Of a stretch of 64,000 nt of DNA, positions 44,099 to 51,201 are shown one piece after another. The position numbers were made by a program, and so were the translations under genes. The notes under the pieces are model-generated. The model was not told the DNA's origin, did no database searches, and was given only the letters and a program-made list of their open reading frames with translations. Every line of letters begins with the position of its first letter. Position 1 is the first letter of the stretch. The stretch comes from Novosphingobium pokkalii (GTDB lineage Bacteria; Pseudomonadota; Alphaproteobacteria; Sphingomonadales; Sphingomonadaceae): contig NZ_BMZP01000004.1 in assembly GCF_014652855.1 (NCBI RefSeq), positions 275,242-339,241 of the forward strand. The letters are read 5' to 3'.

Positions 44099-44677
44099 TC
44101 ACATCCACTTCTGCACGGTGGGCTTTTCGAACACCGCCAGCTTGTCGATCAGCGCCTCGGGCGCAGGATCGAGCGCGATGCCTTCGCGGTGCGCGGCAGG
44201 CAGGAACTTGCGCGCGATCATCGTATCGATGAAGCCCATGAAGCTATCGTAATAGCCATCGACATTGAGCAGGCCGACCGGCTTGTCCACATCGCCCAAC
44301 TGGTTGAGCGTCCAGGCTTCCATGAACTCCTCGGCCGTGCCGATGCCGCCGGGCAGGGCAATGCAGGCATCGGCCAGGTCAAGCATCCGCTCCTTGCGCG
44401 CGCGCATGCCATCGACGATCTCGCTTTCGCTCAAGGCCGGATGCAGGTGCCCCTTGTCGTGCAGGCGCTGGGTGATCACGCCATGCACGCGGCCGCCGCC
44501 GGCCAGCGCCGCATCGGCCAGAATGCCCATCAGGCCCTTGTGCGTGCCGCCATAGACCACCGTGATGCCCCGCCGCGCCAGCGCGCTGCCCAATGCGGCG
44601 GCTGCGTCTTTATAGGCTTCCCCTTCGCCCACGTTCGATCCGCAGAAAATGGCGATGGCAGACAGGGTGCGGGGCAT
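44099..44677 (-). CDS. LOG-family protein (TIGR00730), probable nucleotide 5'-monophosphate phosphoribohydrolase
   Basis: 192 aa Rossmann-type protein. The family signature PGGxGTxxE is present as LPGGIGTAEEFMEAWT, with the N-terminal FCGSNVGEG and YGGTHKGLMG. LOG enzymes release free base from cytokinin riboside 5'-monophosphate or similar nucleotides and were long mislabelled lysine decarboxylases. It is alone on its strand between convergent ALDH and divergent Rieske genes, so a link to the pathway is not evident; it may be housekeeping or plant-associated. Confidence 0.88.
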   Translation of the reverse strand: MPRTLSAIAIFCGSNVGEGEAYKDAAAALGSALARRGITVVYGGTHKGLMGILADAALAGGGRVHGVITQRLHDKGHLHPALSESEIVDGMRARKERMLDLADACIALPGGIGTAEEFMEAWTLNQLGDVDKPVGLLNVDGYYDSFMGFIDTMIARKFLPAAHREGIALDPAPEALIDKLAVFEKPTVQKWM

Positions 44678-44860
44678 GGGGCAAGGCTTCCGGGTTGGGG
44701 TGAAACGTTCCCCCTGCTGCTAGCCGATGCGCGTGTCCCTGCGCAATCGGCAGGCGTTGCCCAAACGTGGCACATCGCGCAACGCCGCGCTGCCAAAGGG
44801 GCAACACCTGCGCCGCACCATCCGGGGCAAATGTGGGGCATTCCAACAAGAGGCTTCCCC

Positions 44861-46195
44861 ATGACGCCCGAACAGAACAAGTTCATCACGCTTTCCGGCC
44901 CGGCCACGCCGCTGGGCGACTTGCTGCGGCAATATTGGCAGCCCGTGGCCATCACGGAGGAACTGGAAGGCGAACGCCCGCTCAAGGCGATCAAAGTGCT
45001 GGGCCAGGACCTGGTGCTGTTTCGCGACGAAGACGGGCGCCTTGGCCTGATCGATCGCGATTGCCCGCATCGTGGCGCAGACCTGGCATTCGGCCGGCTG
45101 GAAGACGGCGGCGTGCGCTGCCCGTTCCACGGCTGGTTGTTCGATGTGAATGGCGCGTGCCTGGAAACGCCGGCAGAACCCAAGGGCAGCAGCTTCTGCA
45201 AGCGCATCAAGCAGCGCGCCTATCCGGTGCGCGAAGTGGGGGGCACCATCTTCGGCTGGTTCGGCCCGCTCGACGCCGATGGGCAAGCCCCGGCGCTGCC
45301 CGCGCTCGATTGCCTCGCCGCGCCCGATAGCCATGTGTTCTCGTTCAAGGGCTATCTCGACTGCAATTGGCTCCAGGCGCTGGAAGTGGGCATGGACCCG
45401 GCCCACGCTAGCTTCCTCCACCGCTATTTCGAGGATGCCGAGGCTGATGCCAACTATGGCAAGCAGTTTCGCGCCCATTCGACCGACAGCGACCTGCCGA
45501 TGACCAAGGTGCTGCGCGAGTACGACTGCCCCGATATCGCGGTCACGCCCAGCGATTGCGGCTTGCGCATCACCACGCTGCGCCACCTCGACGGCGGCGA
45601 TACCCATGTGCGCGTCACCAACGTGCTGTTCCCGCAGGCGTTCGTCATTCCGCTCTCGTCCACCATGACGATCACCCAGTGGCACGTCCCGATCGATGAC
45701 CACAGTTGCTATTGGTATGCCATGTTCACCAGCTTTGCCGAGCCGGTGGACAAGCCGCTGATGCGCGAACAGCGCCTGCAACTCTATACCCTGCCCGACT
45801 ACATGCCGCGCGTTGGCCGCCACAACAATTGGGGCTTCGACGTGGAAGAGCAGAAGACCCGCACTTTCACCGGCATGGGCGAAGACATCAACGTGCACGA
45901 TCAGTGGGCGGTGGAAAGCCAGGGCCGCATCCAGGACCGCACGCGCGAGCATCTCGGCACGTCGGACAAGGCGATCGTCGCCTATCGCGTCATGCTGATC
46001 AACCAGATCAAGAAAGTGCAGAAGGGCGAAGCGCCGCTGGCCCTGCCGCCACTGGGCGAAGGCAACGCCGGCGCCGGCCCCGCCACGATCGACGGGGTTG
46101 CGCCCGGCGGCATGGCGCCCGAGGCCTATTGGCGCGACGCGGTCGAACGGCTACGCGCCGAGGCGACCTGGAACGTGCCCGCGCTCGCGCTATGA
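44861..46195 (+). CDS. Rieske non-haem iron oxygenase, alpha subunit
   Basis: 444 aa oxygenase. Rieske 2Fe-2S ligands Cys68-x-His70 (CPHRG) and Cys87-x2-His90 (CPFHGW). Mononuclear iron residues His182 and His187 in GMDPAHASFLHRYF, with Asp179 as the likely bridge between subunits. It resembles phthalate dioxygenase-type alpha-only oxygenases that demethylate or monohydroxylate. ATG 44861 is used; a frame from further upstream crosses the LOG gene. Its stop overlaps the GS-like start by ATGA. Neither a ferredoxin nor a reductase partner gene is nearby. Confidence 0.88.
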   Translation: MTPEQNKFITLSGPATPLGDLLRQYWQPVAITEELEGERPLKAIKVLGQDLVLFRDEDGRLGLIDRDCPHRGADLAFGRLEDGGVRCPFHGWLFDVNGACLETPAEPKGSSFCKRIKQRAYPVREVGGTIFGWFGPLDADGQAPALPALDCLAAPDSHVFSFKGYLDCNWLQALEVGMDPAHASFLHRYFEDAEADANYGKQFRAHSTDSDLPMTKVLREYDCPDIAVTPSDCGLRITTLRHLDGGDTHVRVTNVLFPQAFVIPLSSTMTITQWHVPIDDHSCYWYAMFTSFAEPVDKPLMREQRLQLYTLPDYMPRVGRHNNWGFDVEEQKTRTFTGMGEDINVHDQWAVESQGRIQDRTREHLGTSDKAIVAYRVMLINQIKKVQKGEAPLALPPLGEGNAGAGPATIDGVAPGGMAPEAYWRDAVERLRAEATWNVPALAL

Positions 46196-47631
46196 GCGGG
46201 TTCGTCTTGACCCACGGGCTGTGGAGTGACGAGCAGGCGGCCGCTGCGGCCGACCTGCCGCGCCGCCTGGCCGATGCCGGGGGCCATTCGGTGCGGCTAG
46301 GCTTTCCCGATCTGCACGGGATCGTGCGCGGCAAGACGGTGATGACCGCCGCCCTGCCCGGCGCGCTGGAACAGGGCCTGTCGATCACCTCCAGCCTGTT
46401 GCTGAAAGACACCTCGCACCGCACCGTGGTGCCGGTCTTTGCGGCGGGCGCGGGCATTGGCCGGGCCGATCTCCAGGGCGCGGGCGATCTGGTCATGGTG
46501 CCCGATCCGCTCAGCCTCAAGCTCCTGCCCTGGGCGCCGGGCACGGCCTGGATGCTGGGCGACCTGTTCTTTGCCGATGGCACGCCCTACCCCTGGTGCC
46601 CGCGCCGCATCGCGCGCGCCGCCGCAGCGCGCCTTGCCGAACGCGGCCTAGCGTTCATGAGCGGGCTGGAAGTGGAATTCCACCTCACCCGCCTGGTCGA
46701 TCCGCGCCTTGCGCCCGATGATGCCGGCCAGCCCGGCACGCCGCCCGATGTTGCGCTGACGCACCAGGGCTATGCCTATCTCACAGAGCAGCGCTACGAC
46801 ACGATCGAGCCGATACTCGACGTGCTGCGCCAGGCCTGCGCCACGCTGGGCCTGCCGCTCACCTCGATGGAACTGGAATTCGGACCGTCGCAGGTGGAAT
46901 TCGTGTTCGGCGTGCAGGAGGGCATCGCCTCGGCCGATGCCATGATCCTGTTCCGCACCGCGGCCAAGCAGGTGGCGCGCCGCCATGGCCATCACGCCAG
47001 CTTCATGTGCCGCCCCGCCCTGCCCCAGGCGATGTCCAGCGGATGGCACCTGCACCAGTCGCTGGTCGATAGCGCCAGCGGGCGCAACGCCTTTGCGCAA
47101 GGCGATGGCCAGCCCGGCCTTTCGGCGCTGGGGCAGCACTATCTGGCCGGGTTGCTCGATCACGCCGCCGCCGCCATGCCGCTCACCACCCCCACGATCA
47201 ACGGCTACAAGCGCTATCGCGCCAACTCGCTGGCGCCCGATCGCATCGCCTGGGGGCAGGACAATCGCGGCGCCATGCTGCGCGTGCTGGCCAAGGGCAG
47301 CCCCGGCGCCACCCGCATCGAAAACCGCGTGGGGGAGCCGGCGGCCAATCCCTATCTCTACCTCGCCGCGCAGATGGTGTCGGGCCTGGCCGGCATGGAA
47401 GCCGGCGCGCTGCCGCCCCCAGCGGTGGACAGTCCTTACCAGGCGCCCGCCCCGCTGCTGCCCACCAGCCTGGAAAGCGCCCTCCCCGCGCTGGAACAGA
47501 GCGCGGTGCTGCGCGAAGGCCTGGGCAGTGGCTTTGTCGACCACTTCGCCCGCATCAAGCACGCCGAAGTGGCCCGCTACAACGCCACGGTGACCGATTG
47601 GGAACACCGCGAATACTTCGATCTATTTTAA
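46192..47631 (+). CDS. Glutamine synthetase-like gamma-glutamyl ligase
   Basis: 479 aa enzyme of the GS family. N-terminal beta-grasp (SVRLGFPDLHGIVRGK), metal Glu in LEVEFHLT and MELEFGPSQVEFVFG, ATP-site SGWHLHQSL, the loop YKRYRANSLAPDRIAWGQDNRGAML and RIENRVGEPAANPYLYLA. Departures from GlnA, such as SGWHLHQ for GSGMHVHQ, place it with amine-glutamylating relatives (PuuA, IpuC, TdnQ-like) rather than housekeeping GlnA. Coupling to a Rieske oxygenase recalls aniline-type systems, where a GS-like protein glutamylates an amine for the oxygenase. A terminator follows. Confidence 0.85.
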   Translation: MSGFVLTHGLWSDEQAAAAADLPRRLADAGGHSVRLGFPDLHGIVRGKTVMTAALPGALEQGLSITSSLLLKDTSHRTVVPVFAAGAGIGRADLQGAGDLVMVPDPLSLKLLPWAPGTAWMLGDLFFADGTPYPWCPRRIARAAAARLAERGLAFMSGLEVEFHLTRLVDPRLAPDDAGQPGTPPDVALTHQGYAYLTEQRYDTIEPILDVLRQACATLGLPLTSMELEFGPSQVEFVFGVQEGIASADAMILFRTAAKQVARRHGHHASFMCRPALPQAMSSGWHLHQSLVDSASGRNAFAQGDGQPGLSALGQHYLAGLLDHAAAAMPLTTPTINGYKRYRANSLAPDRIAWGQDNRGAMLRVLAKGSPGATRIENRVGEPAANPYLYLAAQMVSGLAGMEAGALPPPAVDSPYQAPAPLLPTSLESALPALEQSAVLREGLGSGFVDHFARIKHAEVARYNATVTDWEHREYFDLF

Positions 47632-47650
47632 CCACGCACCAAAAGCCAAA

Positions 47651-47723
47651 CCCCGGATCAAGTCCGGGGTGACGGGAAAAAGAATATTCCCAAATTCGTC
47701 GTCACCCCGGACTTGATCCGGGG
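47651..47723. repeat. Inverted pair of CCCCGGATCAAGTCCGGGG repeats
   Basis: A 24-bp unit, CCCCGGATCAAGTCCGGGG plus TGACG (47651-47674), recurs exactly in inverted orientation at 47700-47723, 25 nt apart. Each copy is itself palindromic (CCCCGGA/TCCGGGG). It resembles REP-like extragenic repeats common in alphaproteobacteria. Confidence 0.85.
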
Positions 47724-47768
47724 TCCCGCTACTTGGATCCACAACCCGCCTGACGGGTCGCACGGAAA

Positions 47769-47800
47769 CCCCCCGGATGATCACCATCCGGGGGGCTTTT
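47769..47800. terminator. Rho-independent terminator after the GS-like gene
   Basis: Perfect 11-bp stem CCCCCCGGATG / CATCCGGGGGG, 5-nt loop, then CTTTT. It lies between the convergent GS-like (+) and SDR (-) genes. Confidence 0.88.
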
Positions 47801-47803
47801 CAT

Positions 47804-48583
47804 TCACAGCACTGTAGCGCCGCCGTCGATCACCAGTTCCTGCCCGGTGATGTTCCGCCCGCCCGGCCCCGCGAGATAGAGCACCATGGCCACGATGTCC
47901 TGCGCTTCGCTCGGTTTGCCGAGCGGGATGCCCATGTTCGCCACATAGGCGCGCAGGGCTTCGTCCTCGCTCACCCCGCCCGCTTCCGCCTGGGCTTTCC
48001 ATGCCGCTTTCATGCGGGGAATGGCAATCGGGCCGGGCGCGATATAGTTCACCGTGACACCGTCGGGCCCGGCTTCCAGCGCTGCACTGCGGGTCAATCC
48101 GCGCAGCCCCCATTTCGAAGCACTATAGCTCGATCGCCCGGCGCGGCCACGCATCCCGTGGTTGCCGCCGATCATGATCACCCGGCCCTGGCCCGCCGCG
48201 CGCATTACCGGCAGGAGCCGGCTGAGCACGATGAACGGGGCGCGCAAGTTGGTGGCCACGGTGCTGTCGAAATCTTCCAGGCTGTACTGCCCGATGGGCG
48301 GCGACAACGGCCCGGTGGTGCCGGCGGCGTTGACCACCACGTCCACCCGCCCGTCGCTCCATTCCAGCAAGGCATCGAGCGCGACCTCAAGCTTGCCGGC
48401 ATCGCGCACATCGGCAGTCAGCGCCAGGGCGCGGCGGCCCAGCCCCTCGATCTCGCGCACCAGGTCATCGAGCGCCGCAGTACGCCGGCCCAGCACGGCA
48501 ACGTCATGCCCCTCGCCCGCAAGCGCCAGCGCGATTTCGCGCCCCGTGCCGGCACTGGCGCCGGTTACGAACGCAATCTTCAT
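47804..48583 (-). CDS. SDR-family protein with Gly at the catalytic Ser position
   Basis: 259 aa SDR: TGASAGTGREIA loop, NAAGTTG, YSASK and the end DGGATVL. The catalytic Ser position is Gly (MIGGNHGMRGRAGRSSYSASK region). The run HGMRGRAGR...YSASKWGLRGLTRS closely parallels the SDR at 33102. Its ATG overlaps the PhyH-oxygenase stop by 4 nt; it is last in the DUF1445-PhyH-SDR operon, followed by a terminator. Confidence 0.83.
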   Translation of the reverse strand: MKIAFVTGASAGTGREIALALAGEGHDVAVLGRRTAALDDLVREIEGLGRRALALTADVRDAGKLEVALDALLEWSDGRVDVVVNAAGTTGPLSPPIGQYSLEDFDSTVATNLRAPFIVLSRLLPVMRAAGQGRVIMIGGNHGMRGRAGRSSYSASKWGLRGLTRSAALEAGPDGVTVNYIAPGPIAIPRMKAAWKAQAEAGGVSEDEALRAYVANMGIPLGKPSEAQDIVAMVLYLAGPGGRNITGQELVIDGGATVL

Positions 48584-49437
48584 TGCGCTTCGGCGAAATA
48601 GCGGCGGTTCGAACCGGCCTGGATCTTGTAGATCGAACTGCCCGCACGGCTGGGGAACGGCAGTTTCACATGGTTCTGTTCAAACCGCACCTCGCTCGTC
48701 GACGGGCCACGCACGATGCGGGAATCGTATTCGTCCCAATCCACCTTGTAGAACAGCGGAAACGCATCGCTGGCGGCATATTCATAGAACAGGATGCGGC
48801 GCGGATCGCCCGACAGGTTCACGCTCGAACCATGCAGCGTCATCGGATGGTGAAAGCTGACCGTGCCGGCAGGGCCTTCGAGCAGCACCGCCTTGGCCGG
48901 ATCGACGGCATCGGCCAGCACCGCGCCCACGAAATAGCCTTCCTCGTCGTGATGGTCGATCAACGGCCCCTTGTGGCTGCCAGGGATTACCTGCATCGCG
49001 CCATTGGCGGCGCTGGCGCCATCGATCAGGATCGAGGCGACCGTCGTGCCCATGTGGGTGTGCGGGGCAAAGGCCCAGTCCTGATGCCATTCCAGCGCAT
49101 CGCCACCCTTGGCGGACTTCATGTTGATCTTGGTGTGGTTCAACCGGATCATCGGGCCGATCAGCCGCTCCGCCAGGGCCATGATCGCCTCGTTCCCGGC
49201 CAGCGCGGCATAGAACGGATCGATGCGGTTGGGCTTCTTGATGCGCTGTACCGTGCGATTGCCATCGAGATCGGTGGAGAAATCGTACCACGCATTGTCG
49301 TCGGCCACCTCGGCCGCCGCCGCTTCCACCCTATCGGTCAGCGAGCGCAACTGGTCCAGCACCGGCCCTTCCAGCAGGCCCGGCAGCACGACATAGCCGT
49401 GCTCGTCATAATGCGCGACGGCGTCTTCAAGGTTCAT
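48580..49437 (-). CDS. Phytanoyl-CoA dioxygenase (PhyH)-family oxygenase
   Basis: 285 aa 2-oxoglutarate/Fe(II) oxygenase. Iron ligands His118-x-Asp120 (EWHQDWAF) and His202 (MTLHGSSVN), with a downstream Arg in the NLSGDPRRILFY region for 2-oxoglutarate. Bacterial PhyH proteins hydroxylate amino acids (ectoine, proline, ornithine) and natural products, not only phytanoyl-CoA. It overlaps both neighbours by ATGA. Together with the D-glutamate cyclase-like protein it could oxidise an amino-acid-like intermediate; the substrate is not determinable. Confidence 0.87.
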   Translation of the reverse strand: MNLEDAVAHYDEHGYVVLPGLLEGPVLDQLRSLTDRVEAAAAEVADDNAWYDFSTDLDGNRTVQRIKKPNRIDPFYAALAGNEAIMALAERLIGPMIRLNHTKINMKSAKGGDALEWHQDWAFAPHTHMGTTVASILIDGASAANGAMQVIPGSHKGPLIDHHDEEGYFVGAVLADAVDPAKAVLLEGPAGTVSFHHPMTLHGSSVNLSGDPRRILFYEYAASDAFPLFYKVDWDEYDSRIVRGPSTSEVRFEQNHVKLPFPSRAGSSIYKIQAGSNRRYFAEAQ

Positions 49438-50246
49438 GATGGCATGTCCTCTGGCAAAGGCAGGTCGGTGATGACCATGTGGGCCTTGTAATGGGTGATG
49501 GCGAGCGGCAGGCGCGCGGCGCGCAGGGCATTCTGGCCCGTAGCGCCACAGGCCCAGAACACCGGCAGTTCGCCGGGCAGAACACGTTTCATGCCATGCC
49601 CGCCATAGCTGTCTTCCAGGCTGGCGATGCCCAGGTCTTCGGGCAGGCCGAGCGATACCGGCGCTCCGTGAAAGCCGGGGTGGCGCGCGGAAACCAGCGT
49701 GGCGCGGATCGCGTCGGCCGGGGTCAGCGCGCGCATCGAAACAATCAGCTTGCCGCCGAACGGGCCAACCGGCACCGTCTCGCGCGTGGTTTCATACATC
49801 GCCGAAACGTCGCCCTCTTCCAGATGGCGCAGGCGCACACCGGCGCGCTGCAACAGCGCCTCGAACGAAAACGAGCAGCCGATCACGAACGGCACCAGAT
49901 CGTCACGCCAATGTGCGCTGGCATCGCGCGGCGTATCGACCAGTTCTCCATCGCGAAACACCATGTAGCCGCCGGTATCGCGCGCGATGTCTAGGTCATC
50001 GGCAATGCCTGGCATGTCGCGGCGCCCTGGCTCGCCCCGGCCAAGTAGGGGCAAGGCCTCGGGATTGGCGCGGGCATAGGCTTCGAAATCATCGGCATGG
50101 ACGGCGGGCACGGCGATCAGGTTGCCCTGCACATGCCCCCGCGCCACCAGATTGGTAAAGCCGGTGAACCGCCCATCGCGAATGGCCCGGCGCATGGCAC
50201 GGGGATCGCTGTGGTCCAGCGCGGCAAGAGAGGCAGCGTCGTTCAT
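49434..50246 (-). CDS. DUF1445 protein, D-glutamate cyclase-like putative hydro-lyase
   Basis: 270 aa protein of the family called putative hydro-lyase; a mammalian relative converts D-glutamate to 5-oxo-D-proline. Family segments: RFTGFTNLVARGHVQGNLIAVP, VPFVIGCSFSFEALLQ with its conserved Cys, and FWACGATGQNAL with another Cys. It is first in the operon with the PhyH oxygenase and SDR and is divergent from the SDR at 50387. Given two HyuAB (oxoprolinase-family) pairs within 25 kb, a cyclic-amide intermediate is plausible, but the reaction is uncertain. Confidence 0.82.
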   Translation of the reverse strand: MNDAASLAALDHSDPRAMRRAIRDGRFTGFTNLVARGHVQGNLIAVPAVHADDFEAYARANPEALPLLGRGEPGRRDMPGIADDLDIARDTGGYMVFRDGELVDTPRDASAHWRDDLVPFVIGCSFSFEALLQRAGVRLRHLEEGDVSAMYETTRETVPVGPFGGKLIVSMRALTPADAIRATLVSARHPGFHGAPVSLGLPEDLGIASLEDSYGGHGMKRVLPGELPVFWACGATGQNALRAARLPLAITHYKAHMVITDLPLPEDMPS

Positions 50247-50386
50247 GGCATTTCCTTACCAAGCGCGGCGCGATGCAGGGGTTGCTTTTTTCGGTCAGGG
50301 GCGTTGCCGGTCCTGCGCTGTTTTGCCCGGGCGCAATAACGGAAAAGGAAACACTTTCCCCTTCTCGCGCGCGGAGCAACCATCCC

Positions 50387-51196
50387 ATGACCATGCCCAC
50401 GAAGACTTATGCGATCATCGGCGGGGCGGCCGGCCTGGGCGGCGCGCTGGCGCGTATTTTGGCCGATGGCGGTGATGCCGTTTGGCTGGCCGATACGCCA
50501 ACGGTGGCAGCCGCTGCGCCGGCCTTGGCCAACGTGGCGTTCCATCCGATGGACCTGGCCGATACGCCAACGGTGGCAGCCGCTGCGCCGGCCTTGGCCA
50601 ACGTGGCGTTCCATCCGATGGACCTGGCCGATCCCGCCGCACCGCGCGCATTGGTCAAGACGATCACGCGGCGCCAGGGCCGGCTCGATGGCCTGGTCGT
50701 GGCCGCTTCGGCCATGGGCGGGGCGCCGCTTGCCGATTGGCAGGTGGACGATTGGGACCGCGCTGCCGCCATCAACCTGCGCCTGCCGTTCCTGGCGGCG
50801 CAGGCGGCGGAAGGGTTGCTGACGCACAGTCGCGGCAGTCTCATCCTGGTATCGTCCACGGCCACCTTGCGCGGGCAGGCACAAAGCCATGCCTATCAGG
50901 CGACCAAGGCGGGCTTGGCTGGCCTGTTGCGCAGCCTGGCGGCCGAGCTGGGGCCACAGGGCGTGCGGGTCAACCTGGTGTTGCCAGGCTGGGTGGAAAC
51001 GCCGCAGACCCAGGCCTTCTGGCGCGCACAGCCCGATCCCAACGGCGCGCGGGCCGCGATCGACGCACGCATTCCGCTGCGCCGCCATGGCAATGCCGAT
51101 GAAGTCGCCGCCGCGATGGCCTGGCTGCTGTCAGATGCTGCCAGCTATGTCACCGGCGCGACCATCCCGCTCGATGGTGGCGACACCGCTGTGTGA
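50387..51196 (+). CDS. SDR with an exact internal 69-bp tandem duplication
   Basis: 269 aa SDR: GGAAGLGGALARIL loop, catalytic Ser (VSSTATL), YQATK and the end DGGDTAV. Residues 34-56 are repeated exactly as 57-79, starting LADTPTVAAAAPALANVAF. The paralogous SDR at 27274 has only one such segment, so about 23 extra residues are inserted after the second beta-strand of the Rossmann fold, near the cofactor-specificity loop. The reading frame is kept. The enzyme may be active, altered or dead. ATG 50387 has GGAG 11 nt upstream; ATG 50393 is possible. Confidence 0.83.
   Translation: MTMPTKTYAIIGGAAGLGGALARILADGGDAVWLADTPTVAAAAPALANVAFHPMDLADTPTVAAAAPALANVAFHPMDLADPAAPRALVKTITRRQGRLDGLVVAASAMGGAPLADWQVDDWDRAAAINLRLPFLAAQAAEGLLTHSRGSLILVSSTATLRGQAQSHAYQATKAGLAGLLRSLAAELGPQGVRVNLVLPGWVETPQTQAFWRAQPDPNGARAAIDARIPLRRHGNADEVAAAMAWLLSDAASYVTGATIPLDGGDTAV
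50486..50623 (+). repeat. Perfect 69-bp tandem duplication inside the SDR gene
   Basis: Units 50486-50554 and 50555-50623 are identical in every base, and the first 9 bases (CTGGCCGAT) recur again at 50624. Exact identity at wobble positions means the duplication is very recent or a culture/assembly variant. 69 is a multiple of 3. Confidence 0.97.
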
Positions 51197-51201
51197 AAAA
51201 C

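Noticed and set aside
44099..44677. Lysine decarboxylase
   Set aside because: PGGxGTxxE proteins of this size are LOG phosphoribohydrolases; the decarboxylase label is an old misannotation.
46192..47631. Housekeeping glutamine synthetase GlnA
   Set aside because: The active-site phrases depart from GlnA, and the gene is coupled to a Rieske oxygenase, so a specialised gamma-glutamyl ligase is more likely.
50486..50623. CRISPR-like array from the repeated 69-bp unit
   Set aside because: Only two adjacent units with no spacers, in frame inside a coding gene. It is a tandem duplication.
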